DNA of 64,000 bases from assembly GCA_963931155.1 (NCBI GenBank), contig OZ006978.1, positions 1,178,001 through 1,242,000 on the forward strand, written 5' to 3'. Position 1 is the first letter of the stretch; each line of letters begins with the position of its first letter. Positions 1-8,862 of the stretch are shown here, piece by piece. The notes under the pieces were generated by a model, which was not told the origin of the DNA, did no database searches, and worked only from the letters and a program-made list of their open reading frames with translations. The stretch comes from CALXVA01 sp944392465. Its GTDB lineage: Bacteria > Bacillota > Clostridia > TANB77 > CAG-508. A program made the position numbers and the translations under genes.

Positions 1-2
1 TG

Positions 3-788
3 CTATTTGTTTTTTTTGTCAGATTTATTATTATAATTTTGACTATTATCAATTAAATCAAAAATATTCATATTGCCTTCTATAACATCTGAGCTATTAC
101 TTAAAGTATTTTTATCAGAGGCTGAATTAGATTCCTGAGAATTATTTTCTTGAATATTTCTATTTATAACATCATAATTATATACATCTCTTGGTGAACC
201 AATAATATTTTCTTGAATATGTGTAAGTTGCTCTTCTGGTTCATCTTCATCTCCAAAATCTTCAGTTAAAATACCTAATAAATTTGGATACATTGTTCCA
301 GCATGTTTCTTCCAGTTTTCAACAATTTGCTTTGCCTGTTCTCTAGATCCGGCAAAAGTTTTTACCTCAAAAAGACATTCGTTATTTTCCATAATTTTGC
401 ATGTTACATTATAATAATTTTCATTTATAGGAGTATATTCTGCAACAATAGAACTTTCTTCGTTTGCATCATCTAAAGCATATTTTAAATTTGTATCAAC
501 TTGTAATTTTAATATACCAGGAAGTATATCTTCTGTAAGTTCTAAAGTTCTAATTCCTTTTTCTGTTATTAAATACATACTTTGTTCTTCTTGATTATAT
601 GTAAGCACAAAATCACTTTTTATTAAATCCAACAAAAATTGTTGAAAATAAAAATAATTCATATCTAAAACTGAAAGAACAATTTTATATAAAGTATTAT
701 TATTTATTGCTTTTTGTACGCTATTAAGTATATACAAAATTAATACTTTGCTTTCTGCTAATGTTTCATCATTAGATGCTAATTTCAA
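3..788 (-). CDS. DUF4364 family protein (putative winged-helix regulator)
   Basis: A 261-residue soluble protein that resembles the clostridial DUF4364 family, whose N-terminal half is predicted to be a winged helix. Residues 1-90 look like such a fold, followed by an alpha/beta domain and an acidic, Asn/Ser-rich low-complexity tail from about residue 180. The start is TTG, seven bases after an AGAGGTG ribosome binding site; no better in-frame ATG exists. It is divergently transcribed from the J-domain gene with about 120 bp between them. The function of the family is not established; a transcriptional role is inferred from the fold only. Confidence 0.7.
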   Translation of the reverse strand: MKLASNDETLAESKVLILYILNSVQKAINNNTLYKIVLSVLDMNYFYFQQFLLDLIKSDFVLTYNQEEQSMYLITEKGIRTLELTEDILPGILKLQVDTNLKYALDDANEESSIVAEYTPINENYYNVTCKIMENNECLFEVKTFAGSREQAKQIVENWKKHAGTMYPNLLGILTEDFGDEDEPEEQLTHIQENIIGSPRDVYNYDVINRNIQENNSQESNSASDKNTLSNSSDVIEGNMNIFDLIDNSQNYNNKSDKKNK

Positions 789-908
789 ATGTTATCACCT
801 CTTTGTAAGAATTCAAAAAAATTATATCATAAATCTAAGAAAAATACTATCATTTTTAATATTTTAATGATATAATAAAAAAAATTGTACTAAATAAGGG
901 GAAAATAA

Positions 909-1631
909 ATGTCAAAAAAGACTTTTTATGAAATACTAGAGGTAAGCGAAAATGCTTCACCAGAAGTAATAGAAAAAGCGTATAAAATACTTGTAAAAAA
1001 ATATCATCCAGATTTACAACCTCCTGAAGAAAAGAAACATGCAGAAGATAAAATGAAAGAAATAAATGAGGCATATGATATATTAGGAGACGAGGGAAAG
1101 AAAAAGAAATATGATGATGAATTGGCTTCAGAAAGAGAGCAAGCACGAAGAGAAGAGGAGTTGAGAAGACAGGCAAGTCAGCAAAATGTATATGGTCAGA
1201 ATAATCAAGGGTATACAGGAACAACATATAATAATATAAATAATCAATCAGTACATAATCCAGATTTTAATTATGATATTGATAGAATAAAATATGAACA
1301 GAAATTAAGAAAGGAAGAGGAAGAGCAGAGGAGAAAAATGCAGGACAACTTAAATAAGGAATATGCTAATGCATACAATAATTATTTAAGAAGTCTTGGA
1401 TATAAAGTAAAAGAAAATTGGACAAAAGAAAAAACAAAAGATTTACTATTAGTTATAGCAATATTTGTAGTTTTTATATTTTTATTATGGTTATTTCCAC
1501 CAACACGTAATTGGCTAATTAATTTTTATGAGAGTAATCCAATAATAAGAGTTTTTGTGAATATTGTAATCTCAATAGTAACAGGAATTTTTAGAGGAAT
1601 ATGGAATTTTATAACATCAATTTTTAGTTAA
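909..1631 (+). CDS. J-domain (DnaJ-like) membrane-associated co-chaperone
   Basis: An N-terminal J domain covers residues 3-70 with the HPD motif at 33-35, which in this family stimulates the ATPase of DnaK. There is no Gly/Phe region, zinc finger or DnaJ C-terminal domain, so this is not DnaJ itself. A charged Arg/Glu/Gln-rich, coiled-coil-like middle is followed by one clear hydrophobic segment (about 176-197) and a second hydrophobic stretch at the C-terminus, so it probably recruits DnaK to the membrane. The ATG lies seven bases after AAGGGGAA. A terminator hairpin follows the stop directly. The client is unknown. Confidence 0.8.
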   Translation: MSKKTFYEILEVSENASPEVIEKAYKILVKKYHPDLQPPEEKKHAEDKMKEINEAYDILGDEGKKKKYDDELASEREQARREEELRRQASQQNVYGQNNQGYTGTTYNNINNQSVHNPDFNYDIDRIKYEQKLRKEEEEQRRKMQDNLNKEYANAYNNYLRSLGYKVKENWTKEKTKDLLLVIAIFVVFIFLLWLFPPTRNWLINFYESNPIIRVFVNIVISIVTGIFRGIWNFITSIFS

Positions 1632-1667
1632 AATAGGAGAAATTAAAAAAATTCTCTTATTTTTTTG
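1631..1667 (+). terminator. Rho-independent terminator after J-domain gene
   Basis: Inverted repeat AAATAGGAGAA / TTCTCTTATTT (one G-U pair, 10-nt loop) followed by a run of T. Confidence 0.7.
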
Positions 1668-1728
1668 TATAAAATAATTTAATTAATGATATAATCTAAC
1701 TATAAAAAAGAAAGGAGAAACAAAAGAT

Positions 1729-2808
1729 ATGGAAAGAAAAGTTAGAGTTGTACAATATGGAACAGGAAAAATGTCAGTTTATACAATGCGTTATGTATTA
1801 GAAAAAGGAGGAGAGATAGTTGGGGCTGTTGACATGAACCCAGCAGTTATTGGTAAGGACATAGGTGAAATAATGGGCATAGAAAATACTGGAGTACTTG
1901 TTACAGATGTGAAGAATGCAGAAACCTTACTAAAAGAAGTAAAGCCAGACATAGTAATAGTAACAACAATGAGTTTATTAAATGATATAAAAGATGCTTT
2001 TATGCTTTGTGCAAGACTTGGAATAAATGCAATATCTACATGCGAGGAAGCTTTCTTCCCATTTAATTCGAATCCTACAGTAACAGACGAAATAGATAAA
2101 TTAGCAAAAGAAAATGGTTGTACAATAACAGGAAGCGGATACCAAGATGTTTATTGGGGAGAACTAATCAGCAGTATTGCTGGTTCAACTCAGAAAATAA
2201 CAAAAATAAAAGGTAGTTCTTCATACAATGTAGAAGATTACGGAATTGCATTAGCTAAAGCTCATGGAGCCGGACTAACTCTTGAAGAATTTGATAAAGA
2301 AGTTGCTTCACTAGATAGAATAAGTGAAGAAGAAAGAAAAAAAGTAATTAATTCTGGAGAATATGCACCATCATATATGTGGAATGTAAATGGATGGTTA
2401 TGTTCAAAATTAGGATTGACACCGATAAGTCAAACACAAGAATGTGTACCACAAACTTACAAAGAAGATATAGAATCATCTACATTAGGAATGACTGTAA
2501 AAAAAGGAATGGCAACAGGAATGAGTGCTGTTGTTACAACAAAAACAAAAGAAGGAATTACCCTAGAAACACAATGTATAGGTAAAGTATATTCAAAAGA
2601 AGATTATGATAAAAATGAATGGACTATAGAAGGAGAACCAAATACTACAATAGTTGTTTCAAGACCAAGTACAGTAGAATTAACATGTGCAACTATAGTA
2701 AATAGAATACCAGATGTAATAAATGGTAAGCCTGGTTATGTTTCAACAGATAAATTAGATGAATTAAAATATTTAGTAAAACCAATGAATGAATATGTAA
2801 GAGATTAA
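1729..2808 (+). CDS. DapB-like NAD(P)-dependent oxidoreductase (possible 2,4-diaminopentanoate dehydrogenase type)
   Basis: A 359-residue protein with an N-terminal Rossmann fold (VVQYGTGKMS, residues 7-16) of the dihydrodipicolinate-reductase type, then a long C-terminal domain. Length and layout match the clostridial group annotated as dihydrodipicolinate reductase-like, which includes 2,4-diaminopentanoate dehydrogenase of ornithine fermentation. It is clearly longer than true DapB (about 250 residues). None of the other ornithine-fermentation genes is adjacent, so the substrate is uncertain. RBS AAAGGAG precedes the ATG. It appears monocistronic, with hairpins after the stop. I am confident of the superfamily, not of the substrate. 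Confidence 0.65.
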   Translation: MERKVRVVQYGTGKMSVYTMRYVLEKGGEIVGAVDMNPAVIGKDIGEIMGIENTGVLVTDVKNAETLLKEVKPDIVIVTTMSLLNDIKDAFMLCARLGINAISTCEEAFFPFNSNPTVTDEIDKLAKENGCTITGSGYQDVYWGELISSIAGSTQKITKIKGSSSYNVEDYGIALAKAHGAGLTLEEFDKEVASLDRISEEERKKVINSGEYAPSYMWNVNGWLCSKLGLTPISQTQECVPQTYKEDIESSTLGMTVKKGMATGMSAVVTTKTKEGITLETQCIGKVYSKEDYDKNEWTIEGEPNTTIVVSRPSTVELTCATIVNRIPDVINGKPGYVSTDKLDELKYLVKPMNEYVRD

Positions 2809-2833
2809 AGTTCAAAGGTAATAGTGGTTATAA

Positions 2834-2868
2834 TATGTAATAGAAAATGCAAAATTTTCTATTACATA
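2834..2868. repeat. Dispersed hairpin, copy 1
   Basis: Perfect 15-bp arms (TATGTAATAGAAAAT and its complement) around a 5-nt loop. Related hairpins lie at 7928-7966, 47311-47346 and 53125-53153; they share a TAATAGRAAAT-like core. It could serve as a bidirectional terminator. Confidence 0.6.
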
Positions 2869-2871
2869 AAT

Positions 2872-2899
2872 AAGCAATTGGGATATTTCCCAATTGCTT
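2872..2899. terminator. Bidirectional terminator between convergent genes
   Basis: Perfect 11-bp inverted repeat AAGCAATTGGG / CCCAATTGCTT with a 6-nt loop, followed by T-rich sequence on the + strand. It touches the stop codon of the minus-strand ABC permease. Confidence 0.7.
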
Positions 2900-4365
2900 T
2901 ATATATTTTTTATATCTCTTTTTTTAAATACTATAGAGCTAATTGTTAAAAGTAATATTAGATAGATTATACATATTATAATTGAAAATGCCAAGGTTAA
3001 GCCTTCAAAAAGAGGAACACCGCCAAACAAATAATATGATAAATCCCAGTTAGGTGTTACGAAATAAATAATCCATCTTAAATTGTATACAATTGCAAAC
3101 TGATTTATTATAGAAGAGGCAATATATCCTAAAAATGGAACGGCAACTGAAATTGCGGTATTTGTAAATAATGTGCTGCAAGTAAATGCAAGAGTTGTTA
3201 GCAAAATATATATAGGTAGTTTACATATACCAAGTAATGCAACATATCCAAAAATGTTTATTTCTTTTACAATATTTGCATTGAAGTCATATACAATTGC
3301 AGGTGAAGCGAGCCCGTCAAATCCATTGATTAATCCACCAATTAATAGTTGAGAAAAATAAATTACACCGATAGATAATAATAGTATTAATATACAAACT
3401 ATAAATTTTGACATTAATATTTTTAATCTATTATATGGTTTAACAAGCAACAATTTTATAGTACCTCTGTTGAATTCTTCACTAACTATAGAACCTGCTA
3501 TAACTATTCCAATTAGAATAATAAATACTTCATAATTTCCAAATAAATTTAAAAATATATTTCGACTATTAGAATCTAAGGATAAATTATTTTCTATATA
3601 GTATTTATTTATATTAGCTGATTCAATGAATGATCTATATTCTTGTAATTCTTGAGAATCAAGCTCATTTATATTTTTGGAAGTGTAATCGGCTAACATA
3701 GTCATACTATTTGAATATTCATTTATAGCACTATTTAAAAAGCTAGCTCCATAATCTATATTTTTTTCTAATCTCCATTCGTTTATTCTTTTTTCTACTT
3801 CTAAACTATAAATTGTTTGATTAATTTGTTCTAATTCTTTAGAATCTTTAGTAGAATTTTTTAATTCATATTGTTGTTTTAAAGAAGAATTTATAGTTTC
3901 TAAATCTTTTTCTACGAAGTATTTCCAATCATTTTCATTTAACTTTTTTATGGCCTCATCATAAGATTTTTTGGCTTCTTCATATGCTTCATCAGTTATT
4001 TCATTAGAGTATTCATGTTCTATTATTGTGTCTAAAAAAGTATGAATATTGGAATAAATTATATAAACTTGCCAACTGTTTTCGTCATAATGTTTTGCAA
4101 GATTTATTAATTCAATATTTTTCTTACAATCAACATAGTCAGATAAATCAGAAATATTATTTGGATCTAAATCTTTAAGTCTTGCTTCATAGTATTCTAA
4201 ATCGCCATCATTATAAAAATAAAAACTGTTTTGATAATCATTAGTAATTTTTGTCATTATGTTGGAAAGTATAATATATCCAATAGTTATAATTAGTAAA
4301 ATATAAATAGTCTTTTTCTTAAATATTTTTTTAAGCTCATTTCTTATTAAATTAATCAATAACAT
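2899..4365 (-). CDS. ABC-2 type transporter permease
   Basis: A 488-residue membrane protein. One N-terminal transmembrane helix (about 18-38) is followed by a long, charged, helical extracytoplasmic region (about 40-275) and five to six hydrophobic segments in the C-terminal half, the usual layout of ABC-2 permeases with a large external loop. Its ATG lies inside the 3' end of the ATPase gene (14-bp overlap), so the two are translationally coupled. By family it would work as an exporter (bacitracin/lantibiotic-type or unknown substrate); the substrate cannot be read from the sequence. Confidence 0.8.
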   Translation of the reverse strand: MLLINLIRNELKKIFKKKTIYILLIITIGYIILSNIMTKITNDYQNSFYFYNDGDLEYYEARLKDLDPNNISDLSDYVDCKKNIELINLAKHYDENSWQVYIIYSNIHTFLDTIIEHEYSNEITDEAYEEAKKSYDEAIKKLNENDWKYFVEKDLETINSSLKQQYELKNSTKDSKELEQINQTIYSLEVEKRINEWRLEKNIDYGASFLNSAINEYSNSMTMLADYTSKNINELDSQELQEYRSFIESANINKYYIENNLSLDSNSRNIFLNLFGNYEVFIILIGIVIAGSIVSEEFNRGTIKLLLVKPYNRLKILMSKFIVCILILLLSIGVIYFSQLLIGGLINGFDGLASPAIVYDFNANIVKEINIFGYVALLGICKLPIYILLTTLAFTCSTLFTNTAISVAVPFLGYIASSIINQFAIVYNLRWIIYFVTPNWDLSYYLFGGVPLFEGLTLAFSIIICIIYLILLLTISSIVFKKRDIKNI

Positions 4366-5263
4366 TACCCCCAGTCTTTTTCAAAAATGCGTCTTCTAAG
4401 CTAATAATATCTTCAGTAATTGAATATATTTTCAAATCTTGAAGAACTAATTTTTTTATTATAAAAGGAATATTTTCTTTATTTACATGTACTTGTAAAT
4501 GAGTATTATCTTGTAAATTGGAAATATCTCCAACAATAAGTCTAGCTCTTTTTGCGTCATCTAATTCTATAACAAAATTGCCTTCAGAAGCTTCTTTTTT
4601 AACAGTATCTAAATCACTAGTTTCTACTATAGCTCCATTTTTTATAATACAAACTCTATTACAAAAACTTTCAAGTTCAGCTAGGTTATGACTAGAAATC
4701 AAAATTCCCATATGTTCTTCACTGGATAATTTAATTAGAAGTTTACGCAAATCCTTTATACCTTCAGGGTCAAGACCATTAGTAGGCTCATCTAAAATTA
4801 GTAAATTAGGTTTATGAAGAATTGCTTGTGCTACACCTAAACGTTGTCTCATTCCTAATGAATATTTAGAAACTTTATCATTAATTCTTTTTTCCAACCC
4901 AACTAGTTTTATAACTTCATTAATTCTTGTAGTAGTTACATGTGGATATAAATTTGCAATTAATCTAAGATTATCAAAACCAGACATATACATATATAAA
5001 TCAGGATTTTCTATAATTGCACCTACTTTAGCAATAGCTTTTTCAAAATGAGATTTTATGTTATACCCATTAATTACAACATTTCCAGAATTAATTTTTT
5101 GTAGTCCTAGTATTAATTTTATTGTAGTAGTTTTACCTGCACCATTAGGACCTATAAAACCTAAAATATCTCCTTCATGTATTTCTAGGGATACACCTTT
5201 TAATATTTCTTTTTTTCTAAAACTTTTATGCAAATTTTCACATTTTAAAATTATATTTTGCAT
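4352..5263 (-). CDS. ABC transporter ATP-binding protein (BcrA-like)
   Basis: A 303-residue ABC ATPase. Walker A GPNGAGKTTT is at residues 38-47, followed by the signature YSLGMRQRLG, Walker B LLILDEPTNGLD and a switch His in SSHN. A C-terminal domain after residue 220 is typical of the BcrA/NatA group. I chose the ATG at 5263 (MQNIILK) because it sits six bases after a strong AAAGGAGGG; an in-frame extension to 5401 has no RBS and is a poor protein. It powers the permease encoded immediately downstream. Confidence 0.88.
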   Translation of the reverse strand: MQNIILKCENLHKSFRKKEILKGVSLEIHEGDILGFIGPNGAGKTTTIKLILGLQKINSGNVVINGYNIKSHFEKAIAKVGAIIENPDLYMYMSGFDNLRLIANLYPHVTTTRINEVIKLVGLEKRINDKVSKYSLGMRQRLGVAQAILHKPNLLILDEPTNGLDPEGIKDLRKLLIKLSSEEHMGILISSHNLAELESFCNRVCIIKNGAIVETSDLDTVKKEASEGNFVIELDDAKRARLIVGDISNLQDNTHLQVHVNKENIPFIIKKLVLQDLKIYSITEDIISLEDAFLKKTGGNVID

Positions 5264-5422
5264 ATCATCCCTCCTTTGACAAAACAAGTATAACACAAGA
5301 ATATTAATAAACAAGAAATAAAAACTTAAGAAATTATTAATTTGTTTTCTTTTATTTGCAAGAAGGTTGTTTCGATTTACATTCTCATTTTCAATACTCA
5401 TATATTAATTTATGTGAAAGTA

Positions 5423-5451
5423 TTGTTAGAATAAATTATTAATGGTATAAT
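5423..5451 (+). promoter_or_regulatory. Sigma-A promoter for trmB-mscS
   Basis: TTGTTA, 17-bp spacer, TATAAT, 34 bp upstream of the trmB start. Confidence 0.65.
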
Positions 5452-5485
5452 ATTTGTGTTAAAAAGGAGGATGACAAATAACAAA

Positions 5486-6145
5486 ATGCGAATAAGATTT
5501 AAACCTTGGGCGAGACCTGAACTTGAGGCTAGTAAGTTTTATATAGATAATCCTGAGGATTATAAAGGAAAATGGAAAGAATTATTTAAGAACGATAATC
5601 CAATACATCTAGAATTAGGATGTGGAAAAGGAGGATTTATATCTCAACTTGCTTTATATAACCCAGATATAAATTATATTGCAATTGATTTAGTAGATGC
5701 TATGCTAGGTTTAGCAAAGAGGAAAATTGAAGAAGCTTATAGTATGGCAAAAAGAGATATAGATAACATATATATTACAAGATATGATATAGAAAGAATT
5801 GATAATATATTAGATAGAGAAGATAATATAGAGAGAATTTATATTAATTTTTGCAATCCATGGCCTAGAGGAAAACATAGAAAAAAGAGACTTACTCATA
5901 TAAGACAACTAGAAAAATATAAAACATTTTTAGCTGAAGGAGCAGAAGTATATTTTAAAACAGATGATGATGATTTGTTTAGTGATAGCATAAGATATTT
6001 TGAAAACTCAGGTTTTAAAATAGAGAAAACCACATATAATTTAGTAAATGAAACTAGATTTTGGGAAAATATAGAAACTGAACATGAGCAAATGTTTAAA
6101 GAGCAAGGGATAAAAATAAAAGCTCTAATAGCTAGTAAACAATAG
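5486..6145 (+). CDS. trmB: tRNA (guanine-N7)-methyltransferase
   Basis: TrmB makes m7G46 in the tRNA variable loop using S-adenosylmethionine. The 219-residue product begins MRIRFKPWARPELE, the usual TrmB opening. The SAM-binding motif LELGCGKGGF is at 42-51, followed by the NFCNPWPRGKHRKKRL catalytic segment. The ATG at 5486 lies 15 bases after GGAGG; an ATG at 5471 abuts the RBS and a GTG at 5456 overlaps it, so 5486 fits family alignments best. It is cotranscribed with the MscS gene 14 bp downstream. Confidence 0.88.
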   Translation: MRIRFKPWARPELEASKFYIDNPEDYKGKWKELFKNDNPIHLELGCGKGGFISQLALYNPDINYIAIDLVDAMLGLAKRKIEEAYSMAKRDIDNIYITRYDIERIDNILDREDNIERIYINFCNPWPRGKHRKKRLTHIRQLEKYKTFLAEGAEVYFKTDDDDLFSDSIRYFENSGFKIEKTTYNLVNETRFWENIETEHEQMFKEQGIKIKALIASKQ

Positions 6146-6159
6146 CAAAGGAGAGATTT

Positions 6160-7263
6160 ATGGAAACAATAAACAATGTAATTAATTTTTTTAAAAATAT
6201 TACAACAGAACAATTATTAGATTATGCAGTAGCACTTATAATTATTGGAATTTTTTACATATTAAGTCCAATCTTATCATATATTATTGTTAAGATGTTT
6301 AAGTTTAAAGAAAAAGATAGAAGAAAAATAAAAGAAAATGCATTTTTTAAGCCATTAAAGCTTTTATTTATAATTTGTGGTGTGTATATAGGAATTGTAA
6401 TTATTAGATTACCAGAAAATACAATGGAATTTTGCACAAAAGCTTTTAAGATAATAATAATTCTTATAGCTGCAAATGCAGCGATTAATATAGTAGACCC
6501 TAAAAAGGGGATTGTTAAAAAACTAAGAGATGAGGATAAAAGAGACGGAAATAAAACTGTTGCTAGCTTTACTTCCAGAATATTGAGAGTAGTTATATAT
6601 ATAGTTGCAGCATTTTTGATTTTATATGTATTTGGTATTGATTTATCTGGTTTAGTTACTAGTCTTGGAGTAGTAAGTGCTGTTGTAGTCTTAGCGGCTC
6701 AAGATATTGCTAAAGATATTATGTCTGGTATTTCAATTATAACAGATAAACCATTTCTAGTAGGAGACTGGATTTCTGTGGGTGTAAATGAGGGAGAAGT
6801 AATTGAAATTTCTTTTAGATCTACAAAAATCAAGACTTCAGATAATACAATTGTTACAATACAGAATTCGTTATTTACAACAAATACAGTAGTAAATTGG
6901 TCTAGAATGCAACAAAGGAGATATTTACTTAATATTAAGTTGCCATTAGAAACAAATACAGACAAAATAGAAAGAATAGTTAATAGGATTAGATTTGTTC
7001 TAAATAATAATGATGATGTGGCAAAAGATACAGTACAAGTACATTTTGATACCATTGGTTTGGATAATATAAACATTATAACCTATATGTATACAGATAT
7101 AATAGCATATAAGGATTATTTAGAATTTAAAGAAAAAGTAAATGAAGATATTTTAAAAGTATTGGAAGCGGAAGAAGTGAAAATGGCTTATCCTGGTCAA
7201 AACGTATATGTACACCATGTTGAAGAAGGTCAAGATGTACAAAATGAGAAAAATGTGATATAA
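6160..7263 (+). CDS. MscS-family small-conductance mechanosensitive channel
   Basis: A 367-residue channel that should open under membrane tension during hypo-osmotic shock. Hydrophobic helices lie at about 18-45, 66-85, 91-108 and 138-160. A Gly/Ala-rich pore helix (GLVTSLGVVSAVVVLAAQ, about 166-183) leads into the IMSGISIITDKPF beta-domain entry typical of MscS. The C-terminal soluble alpha/beta domain is complete. RBS AAAGGAGAG lies seven bases before the ATG. It follows trmB in one transcription unit. Confidence 0.85.
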   Translation: METINNVINFFKNITTEQLLDYAVALIIIGIFYILSPILSYIIVKMFKFKEKDRRKIKENAFFKPLKLLFIICGVYIGIVIIRLPENTMEFCTKAFKIIIILIAANAAINIVDPKKGIVKKLRDEDKRDGNKTVASFTSRILRVVIYIVAAFLILYVFGIDLSGLVTSLGVVSAVVVLAAQDIAKDIMSGISIITDKPFLVGDWISVGVNEGEVIEISFRSTKIKTSDNTIVTIQNSLFTTNTVVNWSRMQQRRYLLNIKLPLETNTDKIERIVNRIRFVLNNNDDVAKDTVQVHFDTIGLDNINIITYMYTDIIAYKDYLEFKEKVNEDILKVLEAEEVKMAYPGQNVYVHHVEEGQDVQNEKNVI

Positions 7264-7264
7264 T
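7236..7264 (+). promoter_or_regulatory. Possible promoter of the NUDIX gene
   Basis: TGTACA, 17 bp, TATAAT, overlapping the 3' end of the mscS gene. The sequence is host-like and AT-rich, so the GC-rich gene behind it may use a host promoter. Confidence 0.4.
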
Positions 7265-7307
7265 ATATTTATGGCAAAACCATTATTAAAGAAAAGGAGA
7301 TACAGCC

Positions 7308-7880
7308 ATGAAGAGCTACAGACTTACCCACGAGGAAGAGCGGTTCCACACACCGCGGCTTGCCGCGGTAAAGGTGACCTATCAGAGTGATGATGGCGAT
7401 ACGATTAATCATACGATTATTCGTAGCCAGCCTTCGGTCGCGATTATCGTCTTGAACGAGAATCGCGAAATCGCACTGATTCGTCAGTTCCGTACGACCA
7501 CTGGCAAGTGGTATTGGGAACTCCCTGCTGGCATTGCCAACGAGGGAGAAGACATCCTGACCACTGCAAAGCGAGAGGTCGAGGAGGAGACCGGACTGGT
7601 TGTCAAGGACATCGAGCTTGTCACCAATTGCAGCAATTTGCTGGACCCGTCTAAGTCCGATGAGGACTATGGCGTGGCCGTGGCTATGCTTGACACACTG
7701 GCTGCCAGGCATCTGGATGAGCAGGAAGTCATCGACACATCGATTGTGTGGATGAACATTGATGAGGTCTACAGCAGGCTTCGTCAGCAGATGGCTTCTG
7801 GTGACTCGTTCAAGGATGACCTGGAGATGTCTGGTCACTCGATGTATGCACTTCTTGCATACAACTTTCTGAGGAGGTAA
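7308..7880 (+). CDS. NUDIX hydrolase (ADP-ribose pyrophosphatase-like), GC-rich and foreign
   Basis: A 190-residue NUDIX protein. The box G-x5-E-x7-REVEEETGL is perfect (GIANEGEDILTTAKREVEEE onward, about residues 75-97), and the strands around it match ADP-ribose pyrophosphatase-type enzymes that hydrolyse nucleoside-diphosphate sugars. The gene is about half G+C while both neighbours are about 30%. It uses CTG, GTC, CAG and two CGG codons (residues 12 and 17), a codon otherwise absent from intact host genes here. RBS AAGGAGA precedes the ATG and a private strong terminator follows. I infer recent transfer or an assembly join. If the host cannot read CGG it would not be translated normally. 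Confidence 0.85.
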   Translation: MKSYRLTHEEERFHTPRLAAVKVTYQSDDGDTINHTIIRSQPSVAIIVLNENREIALIRQFRTTTGKWYWELPAGIANEGEDILTTAKREVEEETGLVVKDIELVTNCSNLLDPSKSDEDYGVAVAMLDTLAARHLDEQEVIDTSIVWMNIDEVYSRLRQQMASGDSFKDDLEMSGHSMYALLAYNFLRR

Positions 7881-7893
7881 CAAGGTAGATCCT

Positions 7894-7930
7894 CCCCTCA
7901 ACAACAGACTGTTGTTGAGGGGGATTTTTT
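7894..7930 (+). terminator. Strong terminator of the NUDIX gene
   Basis: A 13-bp GC-rich stem, CCCCTCAACAACA / TGTTGTTGAGGGG, with a 3-nt loop followed by T6. It lies within the GC-rich island. Confidence 0.9.
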
Positions 7931-7966
7931 ATCTAATAGGAAATTTCTCATTTCCTATTAGATAAA
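7928..7966. repeat. Dispersed hairpin, copy 2
   Basis: Perfect 16-bp arms (TTTATCTAATAGGAAA and its complement) with a 7-nt loop, then AAATGC. The copy after the 6S RNA (47311-47346) is closely similar and is likewise followed by AAATAAAAATGC. Confidence 0.65.
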
Positions 7967-7984
7967 AATGCTGAAATCGCTATT

Positions 7985-8058
7985 GCCTTTAGGATTTCCT
8001 CCTTACAGTCGGAAACCTAAATCGGCATGAACAAAGGGCGACATCCGTCGCTTTGTTC
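7985..8058. other. Two-hairpin structured element of unknown function
   Basis: Hairpin A (7985-8026) has GCC-TTTAGG-TTTCC pairing with GGAAA-CCTAAA-GGC with small bulges; its loop starts within CCTCCTT, the complement of the Shine-Dalgarno sequence. Hairpin B (8029-8058) has GAACAAA/TTTGTTC and GCGAC/GTCGC with a 2-nt bulge. The element is more GC-rich than the surrounding host DNA and has no ORF. It could be a small RNA, the end of a mobile element, or part of the transcript leading into the two-component genes. Confidence 0.45.
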
Positions 8059-8099
8059 TGTAATTTGTTCCTAAAATTCATAAAAAGGACACAAATATA

Positions 8100-8128
8100 T
8101 TGTATAATATTGCTTAATTTAGTATGAT
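8100..8128 (+). promoter_or_regulatory. Probable promoter of the two-component operon
   Basis: TTGTAT, 17-bp spacer, TATGAT, 30 bp upstream of the response regulator ATG. A second TATAAT-like box at 8102-8107 overlaps it. Confidence 0.45.
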
Positions 8129-8158
8129 ATAGTAGATTATGAAAGGAAATGTGATTTT

Positions 8159-8836
8159 ATGGGAGATATAACAGTTCTTATAGTTGATGATGAAGAAAGA
8201 ATGAGAAAACTAATAAAAGACTTTTTAGCACAAAAAGGTTTTGGAATTTTAGAAGCTGGTGATGGAGAAGAAGCATTAAAAATTTTTGAAGAAAATAGAA
8301 ATAAGATTAATTTGATTTTATTAGATGTAATGATGCCAAAATTAGATGGTTGGTCTGTACTTAGACAAATAAGACAGACTTCAAAGGTTCCAATTATTAT
8401 GCTTACAGCTAGAGGTGAAGAACAAGATGAATTATTTGGATTTGAATTAGGTGTTGATGAATATATATCTAAACCATTCAGTCCTAAAATATTGGTTGCG
8501 AGAGTTGAAGCAATATTAAAAAGAACTGAACCAGAAGAAAAAAAATTAAAGGATTATGGGGGAATAGTTATAGATGCAGAAGGGAGAACTGTTACTGTAG
8601 ATGGAAAACAAATAGAATTGAGCTTAAGAGAATACGAACTTTTAAAATATTTAGTTGATAATGCGAATATTGCCTTGTCTAGAGATAAAATACTAAATAA
8701 TGTATGGAATTATGACTATTATGGTGATTCTAGAACTATCGATAGTCATATTAAAAAAATTAGGCACAAATTAGGCAAAAAAGGTAAATATATAGAAACT
8801 ATAAGAGGAATTGGTTATAAATTTGAAGTGAAATAG
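8159..8836 (+). CDS. OmpR/PhoB-family response regulator
   Basis: A 225-residue two-domain regulator. In the receiver domain the phosphoacceptor is Asp56 in LLDVMMP, with acidic pocket DDE at 10-12 and conserved Thr and Lys (MLTAR, SKPF). The winged-helix DNA-binding domain (about 128-223) carries the typical SLREYELL and RTIDSHIKKIRHKL recognition segment. RBS GAAAGGAAA precedes the ATG. The histidine kinase follows 26 bp later, so the two form a cognate pair. The target regulon is unknown; the cell-wall sortase locus downstream is a possible but unproven target. Confidence 0.9.
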   Translation: MGDITVLIVDDEERMRKLIKDFLAQKGFGILEAGDGEEALKIFEENRNKINLILLDVMMPKLDGWSVLRQIRQTSKVPIIMLTARGEEQDELFGFELGVDEYISKPFSPKILVARVEAILKRTEPEEKKLKDYGGIVIDAEGRTVTVDGKQIELSLREYELLKYLVDNANIALSRDKILNNVWNYDYYGDSRTIDSHIKKIRHKLGKKGKYIETIRGIGYKFEVK

Positions 8837-8862
8837 TTAATAATAAAGAGAAGGAAGGAAAA

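Noticed and set aside
2379..2585. Small ORF inside the DapB-like gene in another frame
   Set aside because: Lys/Arg/Asn-rich shadow ORF without RBS, within a well-supported gene.
7269..7904. Long ORF antisense to the NUDIX gene
   Set aside because: A shadow caused by the higher G+C of the NUDIX gene; it has no recognisable domain and includes the terminator.
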